DNA of 62,415 nt, taken from the NCBI GenBank assembly GCA_945861415.1, contig CAMAUV010000026.1, forward strand, positions 1-62,415, read 5' to 3'. Under the pieces are notes generated by a model. It was not told the origin of the DNA. It did no database searches and saw only the letters and a list, made by a program, of their open reading frames with translations. Made by a program: the position numbers and the translations under genes. The DNA is from Akkermansia muciniphila. Its GTDB lineage: Bacteria > Verrucomicrobiota > Verrucomicrobiia > Verrucomicrobiales > V1-33. Below are positions 26,048 to 36,416 of the stretch, piece by piece (the stretch's first letter is position 1; each line of letters starts with the position of its first letter).

Positions 26048-26557
26048 CTATTCGCGAGGGAAAAAGGACTCCAGTTCCGGGTCCACTTTCGTGTCGATGA
26101 TTTGCCAGCGGCCTTCGCCAAAGTAAGTGTAAACAATGTAGCGCAGCGGGCGCTTTTGACAGTTCACCATGCACACGACTTCCCGCAGGGTCCCTCCGGC
26201 AGCACGAATCCGGATGATGTTCGCGCTTTCCACCTTACCGCATTTCTGGAGCACCCGGACGGTCTGAGTCGCCAGTTCGTCCATGAGTTCCGGTTGGTCT
26301 CTCGCCATGGAGGAGCCCTCAAACAGCTTTTGGTAGGCTTCGGTGACTCTTCCTTCCTTCATGAAGCTGAAGCAGGAGTCGATGCGCGCCCTCAGCACCG
26401 GGTCGAGTTCGGCAGTGCCGGCGTCACCACTGGTGGTGACGGTGGTGGGCCCGGCCGACTGGGGGGTGGGAGGCGGTTCGGACGTTTTCTTAGGTTTCTC
26501 GGGAGCCGCGAGACAGACAAGGGGCATGAGCAGCAGTAGGGCCGGGAAGTTTTTCAT
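26048..26557 (-). CDS. Secreted protein of unknown function
   Basis: A 169-residue protein begins at ATG 26557 with a signal peptide (MKNFPALLLLMPLVCLA). A Pro/Thr-rich linker follows, then a compact alpha/beta domain of about 125 residues. The domain starts LDPVLRARIDSCFSFMKEGR with a helix-rich part, and ends KRPLRYIVYTYFGEGRWQII before the basic tail ESFFPRE. I do not recognise the family. The 26557 start is preferred because a longer frame to 26869 overlaps the giant gene and is proline-rich without signal features. It precedes the DNA methyltransferase by 18 bases. Confidence 0.6.
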   Translation of the reverse strand: MKNFPALLLLMPLVCLAAPEKPKKTSEPPPTPQSAGPTTVTTSGDAGTAELDPVLRARIDSCFSFMKEGRVTEAYQKLFEGSSMARDQPELMDELATQTVRVLQKCGKVESANIIRIRAAGGTLREVVCMVNCQKRPLRYIVYTYFGEGRWQIIDTKVDPELESFFPRE

Positions 26558-26708
26558 ATCGCCGGGCGAGTAGCGCCAGGGGCAGGGCTGCGCAATCTGA
26601 TTCTCGGCACGGGGCAGGCTCCCAAGAGATTGTAATCTACGGATAAGGGCAGTCTCCCCAGAAAAGTGCCTAAGGCGAGAGCTCCTCAGAGCCGCGCGTG
26701 CAGAGAGC

Positions 26709-29700
26709 CTATTGTTTTTCCACGCGCACACGCACATAGCGGCGGGAGGCGCCGGAGACGGGGGTGGTTTCGGTTGCGGTCCAGTACTGCAGGGTGCCGG
26801 TGGAGGAGGCCATTTGTTCGGTGACGCTGTTACTGGACCATGACACAAGGTCGCTGGAAACTTCGACAATGTAGTTGAGGTCGCAACCGGTGTAGCGTTG
26901 GTAAGTCAGCACGAGATTGCCGCTGGCTGCGCTCGCAGCAGGCATGCCTGTTTTGCTGCCGCTCGCGGGGCTAAGGCCGAAGGCGTATTCGATGAGGTTG
27001 CTCAGGCCATCTTTGTCAGGATCGCGGAGTTCACCTGCGATGAGCGGATCGGTGGTGCCGAGGCTACGCTCGGCCCATGCATCGTATCTTTCGGCGGCGG
27101 TGATGGTGACTTCGTCACTGACGCTCACGGTGCCGGTAGCGGTGAAGCGCAGCACGTATGTGCCGGTGTCGCTAAAGGAGATGCGGGTGGCGGCGGCATT
27201 GGCGGGTGTGAAGTTCACGGTGCCGGGGCCGCTCACTTTGGTCCATACGAAGGTAACACTGGCAGGAGTTTGTGCGCCGTAGGTGACGACAGCTTCGGTG
27301 CTCAGAGAGAGAGGGAGGCAGATGGTAGCATCTTCTCCGGCGATGACGCCGAAGGTGCCGTTGAGGCCGGGGTTGGGCGTGGTGGCGCGCCAACTTCCCT
27401 TTAGATCCCATGTGTTGCGCACTGTGTAGGCCTCCACGATTTCCAGAGAGGCACCGCCGCCGTCAGTGATGGGATACCATATGTCATCGAAGGTAAAGTC
27501 GAGGATGCCGAGTTCGTAACCGTCAATTTCCACGCGCAGGTGTTCGCCGCCATTGCTGAGGTTGCCTGAGTAGGTGCCGCCGTAGGGTGCGCCAGGCCAG
27601 CGGGCAGCGAAGGCGCTCTGCGTAGCTTGGGTGATGCAAATGAACGCGCCGGGCGCGAGCGTGGTGCCTAGCGCGAACTGGAAGGTGATGCCGTCGGTTA
27701 GTCGGACGGAGCTGAGGTCGAGCGTTTGGGTGGCGCTGATGTTGCGCCATTCCATGTATTCCGGCACGGTAGAACTGCCGGGCGGGCTGTACATCAATTC
27801 GGTGATTCTCAGGTTCTCCATGAGGAGTTGCTGCGGGGCGAGGTTGGTGGCATTGGAATAACCGGGCGTAGGCAAGTTCGAGTAGCCGTTGGGGCCGAAG
27901 AGCGCGAAGACGCGGCCGCCATCACTCGCGCGGCCGCCGGTGACGTCTTCAATGAGCGGCACGGACATTATGTGGTCGATAACAATGCTGCCAGAAAGCA
28001 GTGTGATGCCTTCACGCAGGCGGCTGACACTGAAGCTGACGTTGCTAGCGCCGGCGTTCACGTTGCCATCCGCACGGAATAGCACGAAGCCACCGGGTTT
28101 GATGTAGCTGAGCGGGGAGATGATGTTTTGCTGCGGAAAGTTAATCGCGTCGTCGGTGAGCGAGAGTCCGCCGAGAGCCGTGGGCAGGGAGCCACCGTTG
28201 TAGAGTTCAACGAAGTCCTCCTCGACGATGAAGTCGTTGTTGCCGCTCCACTCGTTGATGCTCACGAGCGCTGCGGTGCCGGTCTCGGCGGCAGTGTTGG
28301 CGGCGGCGGGTGTGGGGCTGTTCAGCGTCCACGCGAGGTTGTTGCAGGTTCGGCCGATAGAGAGGTCGGCGATTTGGAATCCAAACTTCACGGTATCGAT
28401 AAGCACCGCGCCGAAGCTGCCGCCGCTGTAGAGGAAGACCTCGTCTCCATCGGCGTCGAGATTGAACCCTAGCGTGTTGGTGGTAAGCAGCAGGTAGCCG
28501 CCGGCGGGAACGAGGGTGCCAGTCGGGAAGAGATACTTTGCGCCTCGGGTGGAAGTGATAGCGTCGTCGCTGATGCCCCAGCCGCCAATGTTCACGTCGG
28601 AGCCGGAGAGGTTGCGCAACTCAATGTAGTCGGGCCGCAGAGAGCCGACGGGGTAGGCGTTTACATTGCTGGCGAGCACTTCATTGATGACGATGGGCTG
28701 AGCGCCGGCCGCCACGGTCCATGTGAGGCTCTGGGTGGCGGCGGTTTCGCTTTGCCAGACGCCTGCGCTGTTTCTGCCAATCGCGCGGATGCTGTGTGTG
28801 CCAGCGGCGAGTCCGGTGAGGGAAACTTTGGAAGATACTAGAGTCTCCGCACCGAACGGCCCGCCATCAAGGCTGTATTTATAATGGGTGATGCCAGGGC
28901 CGCCGATGGTGAGTAGGGCGGTCTGGGTGGGTGCAATGGCGATGGGTTCACCACTGATGCTGGTTCCTGCGGGCACGACTGCACCGCGATCGAGGAAGTT
29001 GGGGCCGGTGCAGTCGGCGGGGCTGCCGCTGCGCAGCGCGAGGTTTTCGGCCATGTTTGCAGCAGTGATGCCGGAAGTAGAGGCCAGCATGGGATCGGTA
29101 GTGAGATTTCCGCCGCCGGTCACGGGAGCGGCAATGGGGGCAGGAAATATGTTGCGGTTGGCCGTTATGGCACCGGTAGCGCTGGCGGCATTCTCAAACA
29201 CTTGCGTGCAGTCGAACACGATGTTGCCGTCGATGAGCATGCCGAGCGCAGGCGTGGCGCCTGCGCGAGCGGGTTCGTGGAAGTTGAAAGCGGCGGCGGT
29301 GCTTCCGGTGGCACTGCCGGTGCTGTGGATGTTGCCGATGGTGTTGTTCACCACGGTGTAGAAGTTACCATCCTTGGCGAGGATAGCGTGGTCGCAGTTG
29401 TAGATGAGATTTCGGACAATGGTGATCTCGGAGGTGTTCGCTCCGTCGCGCCCTCCGGAGATTGCGTTGGCCGTGTCGCTGCCGGGGGTTTGCTGGTGGA
29501 CATTTAGGAAGCTGTTGCCTTCGATGTGAGCGTCTGTGCCGTCGAGTTCGAGCACGTCATCGCTGGCACCGAGGAAGACATTTTCGAGTACCTGAAGGAT
29601 GGCGTTGGGGCGTTGCCCGCCGGTGAAATCAATGATGTCGTTGAGTCCGGTGGTGGTGCCGAAGATATTACCTCGGAAGATGGCGTAACCACTGGCCGGG

Positions 29701-32700
29701 ATGCCGCTGCCGTGCGTGCTGTCCACGCCGGTGGTGGCCGGGAAGGTCGAATACTGGAAGACGAACGAGGAGTTGGCGGTGGAGAAATACTGTACGGTCA
29801 CGTTCGTAAAAGTTATGTGGTCGAAATAGCCGGTGCTGTTCACTAGGTTGATCGCGGGGGAAGTGCCTGCGCCTTCGATGGTGACGTAGGCAAGGCGGGA
29901 CTCGACACTGCTGCTATTGAGGTTCACGCGCCCCCACGTCGCGGTGACGCCAGGCTCGCGCATGAAGTTGATGGGCGCGACGGCGGTGCCTTCGGCGAGG
30001 ATGCGACCGGTGCCACTGACGTTTAGGGAAGCGCCGGCCGCCAGATACACGGTTGTGCCGGGTTCGATGCTAAGCGTCTCATTATCGATGGTGAGACTGG
30101 AGGTGACGCGGTAGGGGCCGCCAGCCAAGGTCAGTGAAGTATTGCCGGAGATCGCGGCCACATCCTCCACGGAGGGGTCTTCATACCAGATTTTGACGGT
30201 GGAGGTATGCAGCACTGCGTCGTCAGGGCCGAGAGCTTGAATGGTGAGGTTGTTCAAACCCGGTGTAAGTGAGACGGCTGTTCCTGCGCTCCATGGTGCG
30301 GGGCCGTTGCCGCCCTCGCCGCCGCCGACGCTTTGGAAGTTATTCGGCGAAATGTCTACGCTGCCGATACGTAGCTTCTGCACGCGGCTGGAATCCACGG
30401 TGCCACTGAGGCCACTCTGATTCGCCACAGTGGTTTTCGAATAGCCGTTCACAGTGCCCAGACTGGTGGTGACGGTGAGGGCGGCGGGTGAAGTGTTGCC
30501 GGTGTAACCGAGCACGGTTTGCAGGATGTGGTTCCGGCGGCTGTTGTTGAAGTTCTTAATGGCAGTGCGCTTGGAGACCGGCACGCCGTAGGAGGCGGTG
30601 GGCCCCGTCCAGCCACCGAGTGTGGAGTCCACCATCGGGTCGAAGTTCGCGGGCAGGAAGGCGGTGTTCAGCAGGTCCACGAGCTGGGCTTTGAAGCGCT
30701 GATTGCTGGCCGGGTTGGAGAACAGAGGCTGGAGGGAGGGAATAGTCTCGCCGCTGCTGAAGAGGCCGTTCACCTGATAAATAGTAGCGGTGGGCGAAGT
30801 GGGATCGAGGCCGCTGGTATTGCCGCCGTCGCCCCAGACGGTGTCGAAGTCATGGGCCAGCGGGATGAACCGGGGATCAAGCACTCCGCGATAGAGCCCG
30901 TGGTCGTCGCTGGCGCCATTGGAGATATTGGTCTCGTTGTGATTGACGATGACCTGGAATGCCTGCCAGCGCAGCCAGTAGTCGAGATTCATCACTGCCT
31001 CCATCTGGGCTACGGTAGGCGTGCCGACATCGAAGGTCTTCATCAGGTTGTGGATATCGTTCCAGTCATCGAGATCTTCGTTCGACTGTTTGGTCCAGCC
31101 GTCGCCGCGATAGCCTGACGGATTGGGCGGACCGCCGGGGCTTTGCTCATGCATGGTCCAGTCTGAATTCGCTCCGCGCGTCTTGTTATAGATATTGCCG
31201 CCGCTGTCGTTCGGGCGAACTTCTTTTAGATACTCACCGCCGACGGGCTGGAGGTGGATGAAATAACCACCGCTGAAAGCAGAGTTGGCCTCAGCGCGGT
31301 TGGTGGAATTGAGCCGCACCTGCACGGGCCATGAACGCTCGTGGATGAGGCCGGCGCATTCCATCATCTTGCTGGCGAGGTCGCCGAGGTGCGGGTGCCA
31401 TACATTGAGGTTGGCTTCCGTTTCACCGTTCCAGCGGTCGTCGCTGGGGATGTTGAGACGCCAGTTGTTGATGGAATTGCCGCGGCTACCGGCACCCCGC
31501 ACGCGCAGACCGCTGCGGTAGCGCACCTGGTCGTCAGCGCCGTGGCGATTGACGAGGGTGACGTTGATCTGAGCGTCGCTACCACGGTTCCAGCCTCCCA
31601 TGAAAAGTGCGCCGTCGGAGGCGCTGCCGATAAGGCGGTAGATTGGGAAGTTGTTGCTCCACACTTCCTCGTCCACTTGGTAGAAGGCGTTGCATTCCTG
31701 AATGAATTCGGTCTGTGCGATGTTTAATCCAGGAGCTGGCCATGTACGGCTCTTGTTGCCGGCATCCACGGCGGCGGTGTAGAATTCAATCACTGCGTCG
31801 TTCGCCTGAGCGGGAATGACCGCACCGAATTCTCCATCGCCTGCGATGCCGTCTCCGAGCAAACCGTTGTCGAGCATCTGGATTGTGTTGAATGCTCCCG
31901 GCGCGGCTACTGAAACGCGCCAGAAGCAATATACTGCGGGTGGATTTAGCGCCTCGTCCCTGACATTCACGGTGACGGTGACGGGGTCGGTGCTGCGGGG
32001 AATTCGCGGTTTGTGATCGAGGTCCCACATGAGTGGTGCGATGTCAGTTTCTGCGCGGCTGTTGGGGTTTCCGGGCGTGGGATTAGCTTTGCTCCAGAGC
32101 CAGTTCTGGCCGTTTTCGTTATCCATCTCAGGATTGACCAACTCCGCGGAACTGCCGTCGGCGTCGGCGCGTGTATACCATTCCCAACTGGTCTGGCCGC
32201 TAATGTTGACCCGATGGCGCCGGGCCCAGTCACCTTCGTCGGCGTAGGTGACTTCGTCCACTGTTTGCCCCGAGGAGTCGCGCAGGCGGATACGCTCGCC
32301 GCTGTTGCTCAGTTCTCCGGTCCATGAGCCGCGGAGCACGGGCACGCTGCCAAATTCAGCGGTGAATGCCACGGGATCAGCAGCGGTCACAAGGAAGCCG
32401 TTGCCGGGGATAACTGTGCCGGAGGGCATCACGTAATTGATGCCGGCGTCGAAGCGCCAGCCGCTTACGTCCACGGGACCGGCATTGCCGTTGAATACTT
32501 CCACAAACTCTTTGGCCGCTGCATTGGGAACCGGTGGATGAAAATGGATTTCGTTGATAACGATTTTCGTCAGGTCTATACCAACGGTGAGGTTGACCGT
32601 CACTGCCGACGAAAAGGCTGTGCCGTCGGTGGCGCGGTAAGTGAAGGAATCGATGCCGGTGAAGCCTGCGTCCGGGGTATAGAAGAACGAACCGTTGGGG

Positions 32701-35700
32701 CTGAGGGAGAGCGATCCAAGTGTAACATCCGTCTCCAACACGGCGGTGAGTGGCTCGCCGTCCACGTCGCTGTCATTGGCTAGTACGCCGTTGGTGGCCG
32801 CGACGGAGAGTGGTGTGTCCAGCGGCGTGCCGTAGCTGTTGGGCAAGGCTATGGGGGCATCATTCACTGCGGCGATATTGATGGTCACAGTGGCTGCAGT
32901 GAGGGAATCGCGGGTGCCGTCGTTGGCGCGGTAGGTGAAGGTCACCGGGCCGTTGTAGTTCGCGGCCGGGGTGTAAGTGAAGCCGCCGTTGCTGCCCAGC
33001 GAGAGGGTGCCCTGAGCTGGAGGTGTGACGAGGATGGCGGTGAGCGGATCATTTTCCGAATCGGTGTCGTTGCCGAGCAAGCCGGGGGGATTCACGTTCA
33101 GAGTGGTGTCTTCGGTGGCGGCGTAGGTGTTGGCGTTGGCCACCGGGCGTCCGTTGATCTTGATGGTGACGGTGGCGGTGTTGGAGTTCGCTGTGCCGTC
33201 ATTGGCGCGGTAGGTGAAGGTGACGGTGCCGGTGAAGCCCGGGGCGGGCGCGTAGTTGAAGGAGCCACTAGGATTAAGCGTGAGCGAGCCGCTGGAGGGA
33301 TTCGTTACGACCGCAGCAGTGAGCACAGCACCCGGGTCCACATCGGTGTCGTTGCTGAGCACGCCGGGTGCGGTGATGACGAGCGTGACGCCGGGATCGG
33401 TGGAGTAGGTTTCATTTACCGCGACCGGCGCGTCGTTCGTGTTGGCTACGGTAATGGACACCGTTTTGACTGCGGAGGGACCGCCGATGTCGTTGGCGGT
33501 GTATGTGAAGGAATCGCTGCCGGCGAAGTTGGAGGCGGGTGTGTAGGAGAAGGAGCCGTCGGGATTAAGCGTGAGGCTGCCGTTGGCAGGGCCGGTCACG
33601 AGCACGGCGGTCATGGCATCGCCGTCAGCGTCGCTGTCGTTGGTCAGCAAACCAGGTGCGCTGACGTTGAGTGTCGTTTCCTCGGTGGCGTTGTAGCCGT
33701 CGTTGTTGGCGACGGGGCGGACGTTGGGGCCGGTGACGACGGTGATGTTGACCGTGGCGACGTTGGAGAGCAGCGCGCCGTCTGTGCAGCGGTAGGTGAA
33801 GCTGTCGGGACCAATGTAGCCGTTGTTGGGCGTGTAGGTAAAGGTGCCGTTGGAATTGACGCTGACAGTTCCGTTCGCGGGCTGGGTGTGGGTGGATAAA
33901 GTGAGCGTGGTGCCGGCATCCGCATCGGTGTCGTTCGCAAACAATCCGGCGGGCTGGGCGCGGGTGAGGCGCAGGCGCAGATTGAAGCTCACGTCGGAGC
34001 TGGTTGGCGCGTTTTGATAGACCGCGGCGGCGATGTGGTTGTCGCCTTCATCCAGCAGTGAGAGGAGCAGGGGATTGCTGCCGGAATTGGAAGTCACCTC
34101 AAGGTTGTTGCTCCCGGAACCCGAAACGTAGTCGAACGGAGGGTCCGCCGGTAAACTGCTCATGTTAGACGTGCGGAGCATTTCGGTGCCGTCAAAATAA
34201 ACAACCGCGGCGTCATCGTAGCGCACTGTCACTTCGGCTGCGGTGACCTCGTAGAAATTGGTGATCGTGAACGCACGGCGGAAATAGGATACCGGGTAGC
34301 GGGGGAAACCGGGGTCCGGGTTGACGTAACCGGACGTGGCGTTGTCATCAATGATGGTCACTTCATCGCCGTTTCCGTAGCCGAGTTCCGAGCCTCCGGA
34401 TTCCCATGTGGAGTCATCGTAGGCGGGCGCACGCCATGCCGTTCCGAGGTCAACGCCGCCATCGAAGTATTTCCAGATGCTGGAGACGGCAGCGGAGCCG
34501 TAGGGAACGATGTCTTCGGTGGTGCTCCCGGACACGAGGGCGGTCACGGTGAGCGGAGAATTCACCGCGGTGGTGTGGGCATCGTTCACTGCCACGGGGG
34601 CATTGCCCACAAGGATGACGTTGATGTTCACGCTCACATCCTGAGAATTCGCTGTGCCGTCCGTCGTGCGGTAAACGAAGCGTGCGGTTCCGACAAATGC
34701 CGCTGCCGGTGCGAATGTGAATGAGCCATTTGCATTCAGCGTTAGCGATCCCTCGGAAGGCTGAGGCGCGGTGACCAGCAATGCGCTGAGCTGGCCGGCG
34801 GTGTTGTCCAGGTCGGTGTCATTTGCCAGCACACCGTTGGCGGTTTCCACGCTGAGGGTTTGCTGCTGGTTGGTGGAGTAGGAATCACCGGTGGCGACGG
34901 GCGGGTCGTTCACGGCGTTCACGGTAATGGTGACAGTGCCCACATTGGACTGAGCGCTGGCGGCATCGAGAGCGCGGTAGGTGAAGGTGTCGGTGCCGAA
35001 GAAGTTCGCGTTCGACTGGTAACTGAAATTGCCGTCCGTCAGGAGATTGAGCGCGCCATTGGAGACGTTGGAGACGAGTTGAGCAGAAACCGCGCCGCCA
35101 GTGTCGTTGACGAGGACGCCATTTCCGCCGGAGAGGCGGGTGATAACGACGTTGTCGAATAGGGCTTCCGTATACTCTCCTGCGGTCGTGGTTTTGTTAC
35201 AGAACCCGCCGAAAGTGACGGTGTGATTTCCGGCCGTAAGGGGAATGTCGATGGTCGCAGCAGTCCATGGTCCCACAATGTCGGTTGAGCCGTTTCCGAC
35301 GACCTGGCCGAGATAGAAGTTCGGGGCCGCGCCCTGAGATCCGTAATAAACTCCGTCCACCATGAGAATGGCCCGGCTGAATTCATCAGGTTCAAGCCCG
35401 CCCGGGGCGGTCACTTTCCAGTCAAAGGCAAAGCGCACGGTGCCGGCGGCAGGAAGGTTAATGGTCTGCCGCCAGCCACCGGAGAAATTGAGCGCATTCG
35501 TGCGGCCCAATTCCACAAGGAGCGCGCCGCCGGGATTGCCGCCTGTGGTGGCGACGCTGCCTGCGGCAAAGTTGGGATTCGAGGAACCGAAGGGATCGTC
35601 GAGGTAAACGAACCCGCCTGCAGCGCTGCTTGCAGTTGGCGTGAACTGCGCGTCGATACCAACATCCGAACTCGTCCAAAGACCCGAGCTGTTCCCCTGG

Positions 35701-36416
35701 TGCAGTTCGATGGCGAAAATGTTGTTCCCCGCTACCAGCAGACCGGTCGGAAGAGTTATGATGTTGGTAGTGTAGACGGTCTCGTCCCCCAGCGTGATGT
35801 TGGCGACGGTGTTCGTGGTCAGCGCGCCGACTGGAACGTAATTGGTCGCGGGGTCAAACTGCACGCGATGCACCTCCACTCCGTTTACATAGAAGATGGC
35901 GGCATCGTCTACAATGTGCCTGATAGTCCATGTAGCGACGGCGGCAGTTGTGGCGTCTAGCGTGAAGGCCTTGCGGAAGAGGTAGGTGCTAATGTTGAAA
36001 TCCCCACCCACCGAGTAGCCGGTGAGCGTGAGTGGGACGGACGGCCATGCGGAGATCCCCCCGGCAGGTCCTTGGAGCGGAGGGACTGCTGATTGCCAGC
36101 CAGCGACAGTGGATGTCGCCTTGTCAAAGAGCAGCGATTTCCAGTCCCGGGCGGCGGAATCTACGGGATAAGTGTCCGCTGTCTGGCCGTTGCGGTTATT
36201 TTTGATCTTGTCGAGGTAGTCCCAACTGCCCGCGATGACATTCCCGGCCCCGTCGAAGGCCGCCGATACGAGAGGGCCGCCTCCAGTGGAGAGCAGCGCG
36301 TCGTCACTTATAGAGTAGCTGTCGTTTACTGCAGTGGGCGCTGCGTCGATGGCAGAGGTATTGACAAGAAGTGCGGCGACAAGAGCCCATTGGCGGGTGC
36401 GGTGCAGCCGGGTCAT
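26709..36416 (-). CDS. Giant exported cadherin-like, LTD and CotH protein
   Basis: The 3235-residue protein begins at ATG 36416 with a signal peptide (LVAALLVNTSAIDA). Residues 30-1270 hold seven cadherin-like/tandem-95 repeats, the first and third interrupted by jelly-roll-like modules. A lamin-tail domain follows at about 1280, with INEIHFHPP. A CotH kinase-like region spans about 1585-1970 (DDWNDIHNLMKTFDV, NHNETNISNGASDDHGLYRG, LAHDFDTVWGDGG). A right-handed beta-helix stretch (2100-2440) and three more LTDs (INEVLASNVN near 2575, INEWSGNNDF, ITELMYSPPG) come next, then a PKD-like domain. The C-terminal DPDKDGLSNLIEYAFG segment is common in this phylum. CotH domains phosphorylate or modify spore/cell-surface proteins in some bacteria. 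Cell-surface or matrix attachment is inferred. The upstream start at 36548 is less likely. Confidence 0.9.
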   Translation of the reverse strand: MTRLHRTRQWALVAALLVNTSAIDAAPTAVNDSYSISDDALLSTGGGPLVSAAFDGAGNVIAGSWDYLDKIKNNRNGQTADTYPVDSAARDWKSLLFDKATSTVAGWQSAVPPLQGPAGGISAWPSVPLTLTGYSVGGDFNISTYLFRKAFTLDATTAAVATWTIRHIVDDAAIFYVNGVEVHRVQFDPATNYVPVGALTTNTVANITLGDETVYTTNIITLPTGLLVAGNNIFAIELHQGNSSGLWTSSDVGIDAQFTPTASSAAGGFVYLDDPFGSSNPNFAAGSVATTGGNPGGALLVELGRTNALNFSGGWRQTINLPAAGTVRFAFDWKVTAPGGLEPDEFSRAILMVDGVYYGSQGAAPNFYLGQVVGNGSTDIVGPWTAATIDIPLTAGNHTVTFGGFCNKTTTAGEYTEALFDNVVITRLSGGNGVLVNDTGGAVSAQLVSNVSNGALNLLTDGNFSYQSNANFFGTDTFTYRALDAASAQSNVGTVTITVNAVNDPPVATGDSYSTNQQQTLSVETANGVLANDTDLDNTAGQLSALLVTAPQPSEGSLTLNANGSFTFAPAAAFVGTARFVYRTTDGTANSQDVSVNINVILVGNAPVAVNDAHTTAVNSPLTVTALVSGSTTEDIVPYGSAAVSSIWKYFDGGVDLGTAWRAPAYDDSTWESGGSELGYGNGDEVTIIDDNATSGYVNPDPGFPRYPVSYFRRAFTITNFYEVTAAEVTVRYDDAAVVYFDGTEMLRTSNMSSLPADPPFDYVSGSGSNNLEVTSNSGSNPLLLSLLDEGDNHIAAAVYQNAPTSSDVSFNLRLRLTRAQPAGLFANDTDADAGTTLTLSTHTQPANGTVSVNSNGTFTYTPNNGYIGPDSFTYRCTDGALLSNVATVNITVVTGPNVRPVANNDGYNATEETTLNVSAPGLLTNDSDADGDAMTAVLVTGPANGSLTLNPDGSFSYTPASNFAGSDSFTYTANDIGGPSAVKTVSITVANTNDAPVAVNETYSTDPGVTLVITAPGVLSNDTDVDPGAVLTAAVVTNPSSGSLTLNPSGSFNYAPAPGFTGTVTFTYRANDGTANSNTATVTIKINGRPVANANTYAATEDTTLNVNPPGLLGNDTDSENDPLTAILVTPPAQGTLSLGSNGGFTYTPAANYNGPVTFTYRANDGTRDSLTAATVTINIAAVNDAPIALPNSYGTPLDTPLSVAATNGVLANDSDVDGEPLTAVLETDVTLGSLSLSPNGSFFYTPDAGFTGIDSFTYRATDGTAFSSAVTVNLTVGIDLTKIVINEIHFHPPVPNAAAKEFVEVFNGNAGPVDVSGWRFDAGINYVMPSGTVIPGNGFLVTAADPVAFTAEFGSVPVLRGSWTGELSNSGERIRLRDSSGQTVDEVTYADEGDWARRHRVNISGQTSWEWYTRADADGSSAELVNPEMDNENGQNWLWSKANPTPGNPNSRAETDIAPLMWDLDHKPRIPRSTDPVTVTVNVRDEALNPPAVYCFWRVSVAAPGAFNTIQMLDNGLLGDGIAGDGEFGAVIPAQANDAVIEFYTAAVDAGNKSRTWPAPGLNIAQTEFIQECNAFYQVDEEVWSNNFPIYRLIGSASDGALFMGGWNRGSDAQINVTLVNRHGADDQVRYRSGLRVRGAGSRGNSINNWRLNIPSDDRWNGETEANLNVWHPHLGDLASKMMECAGLIHERSWPVQVRLNSTNRAEANSAFSGGYFIHLQPVGGEYLKEVRPNDSGGNIYNKTRGANSDWTMHEQSPGGPPNPSGYRGDGWTKQSNEDLDDWNDIHNLMKTFDVGTPTVAQMEAVMNLDYWLRWQAFQVIVNHNETNISNGASDDHGLYRGVLDPRFIPLAHDFDTVWGDGGNTSGLDPTSPTATIYQVNGLFSSGETIPSLQPLFSNPASNQRFKAQLVDLLNTAFLPANFDPMVDSTLGGWTGPTASYGVPVSKRTAIKNFNNSRRNHILQTVLGYTGNTSPAALTVTTSLGTVNGYSKTTVANQSGLSGTVDSSRVQKLRIGSVDISPNNFQSVGGGEGGNGPAPWSAGTAVSLTPGLNNLTIQALGPDDAVLHTSTVKIWYEDPSVEDVAAISGNTSLTLAGGPYRVTSSLTIDNETLSIEPGTTVYLAAGASLNVSGTGRILAEGTAVAPINFMREPGVTATWGRVNLNSSSVESRLAYVTIEGAGTSPAINLVNSTGYFDHITFTNVTVQYFSTANSSFVFQYSTFPATTGVDSTHGSGIPASGYAIFRGNIFGTTTGLNDIIDFTGGQRPNAILQVLENVFLGASDDVLELDGTDAHIEGNSFLNVHQQTPGSDTANAISGGRDGANTSEITIVRNLIYNCDHAILAKDGNFYTVVNNTIGNIHSTGSATGSTAAAFNFHEPARAGATPALGMLIDGNIVFDCTQVFENAASATGAITANRNIFPAPIAAPVTGGGNLTTDPMLASTSGITAANMAENLALRSGSPADCTGPNFLDRGAVVPAGTSISGEPIAIAPTQTALLTIGGPGITHYKYSLDGGPFGAETLVSSKVSLTGLAAGTHSIRAIGRNSAGVWQSETAATQSLTWTVAAGAQPIVINEVLASNVNAYPVGSLRPDYIELRNLSGSDVNIGGWGISDDAITSTRGAKYLFPTGTLVPAGGYLLLTTNTLGFNLDADGDEVFLYSGGSFGAVLIDTVKFGFQIADLSIGRTCNNLAWTLNSPTPAAANTAAETGTAALVSINEWSGNNDFIVEEDFVELYNGGSLPTALGGLSLTDDAINFPQQNIISPLSYIKPGGFVLFRADGNVNAGASNVSFSVSRLREGITLLSGSIVIDHIMSVPLIEDVTGGRASDGGRVFALFGPNGYSNLPTPGYSNATNLAPQQLLMENLRITELMYSPPGSSTVPEYMEWRNISATQTLDLSSVRLTDGITFQFALGTTLAPGAFICITQATQSAFAARWPGAPYGGTYSGNLSNGGEHLRVEIDGYELGILDFTFDDIWYPITDGGGASLEIVEAYTVRNTWDLKGSWRATTPNPGLNGTFGVIAGEDATICLPLSLSTEAVVTYGAQTPASVTFVWTKVSGPGTVNFTPANAAATRISFSDTGTYVLRFTATGTVSVSDEVTITAAERYDAWAERSLGTTDPLIAGELRDPDKDGLSNLIEYAFGLSPASGSKTGMPAASAASGNLVLTYQRYTGCDLNYIVEVSSDLVSWSSNSVTEQMASSTGTLQYWTATETTPVSGASRRYVRVRVEKQ
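32560..36380 (-). repeat. Seven tandem cadherin-like repeats in the giant protein
   Basis: These are protein-level repeats of about 95 residues. Each has an opening AVNDSYS-like strand, a GVLANDTD turn, a SLTLNPDGSFSYTP strand and a DSFTYRATDG segment ending in V-T-I-T-V. Repeats 2 and 4-7 are intact and in tandem. Repeats 1 and 3 each contain a large insert between the opening strand and the NDTD turn. The repeats are diverged at DNA level. The calcium-binding-type Asp positions (NDTDADG) are largely kept, which suggests Ca-dependent rigidity. Confidence 0.75.
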
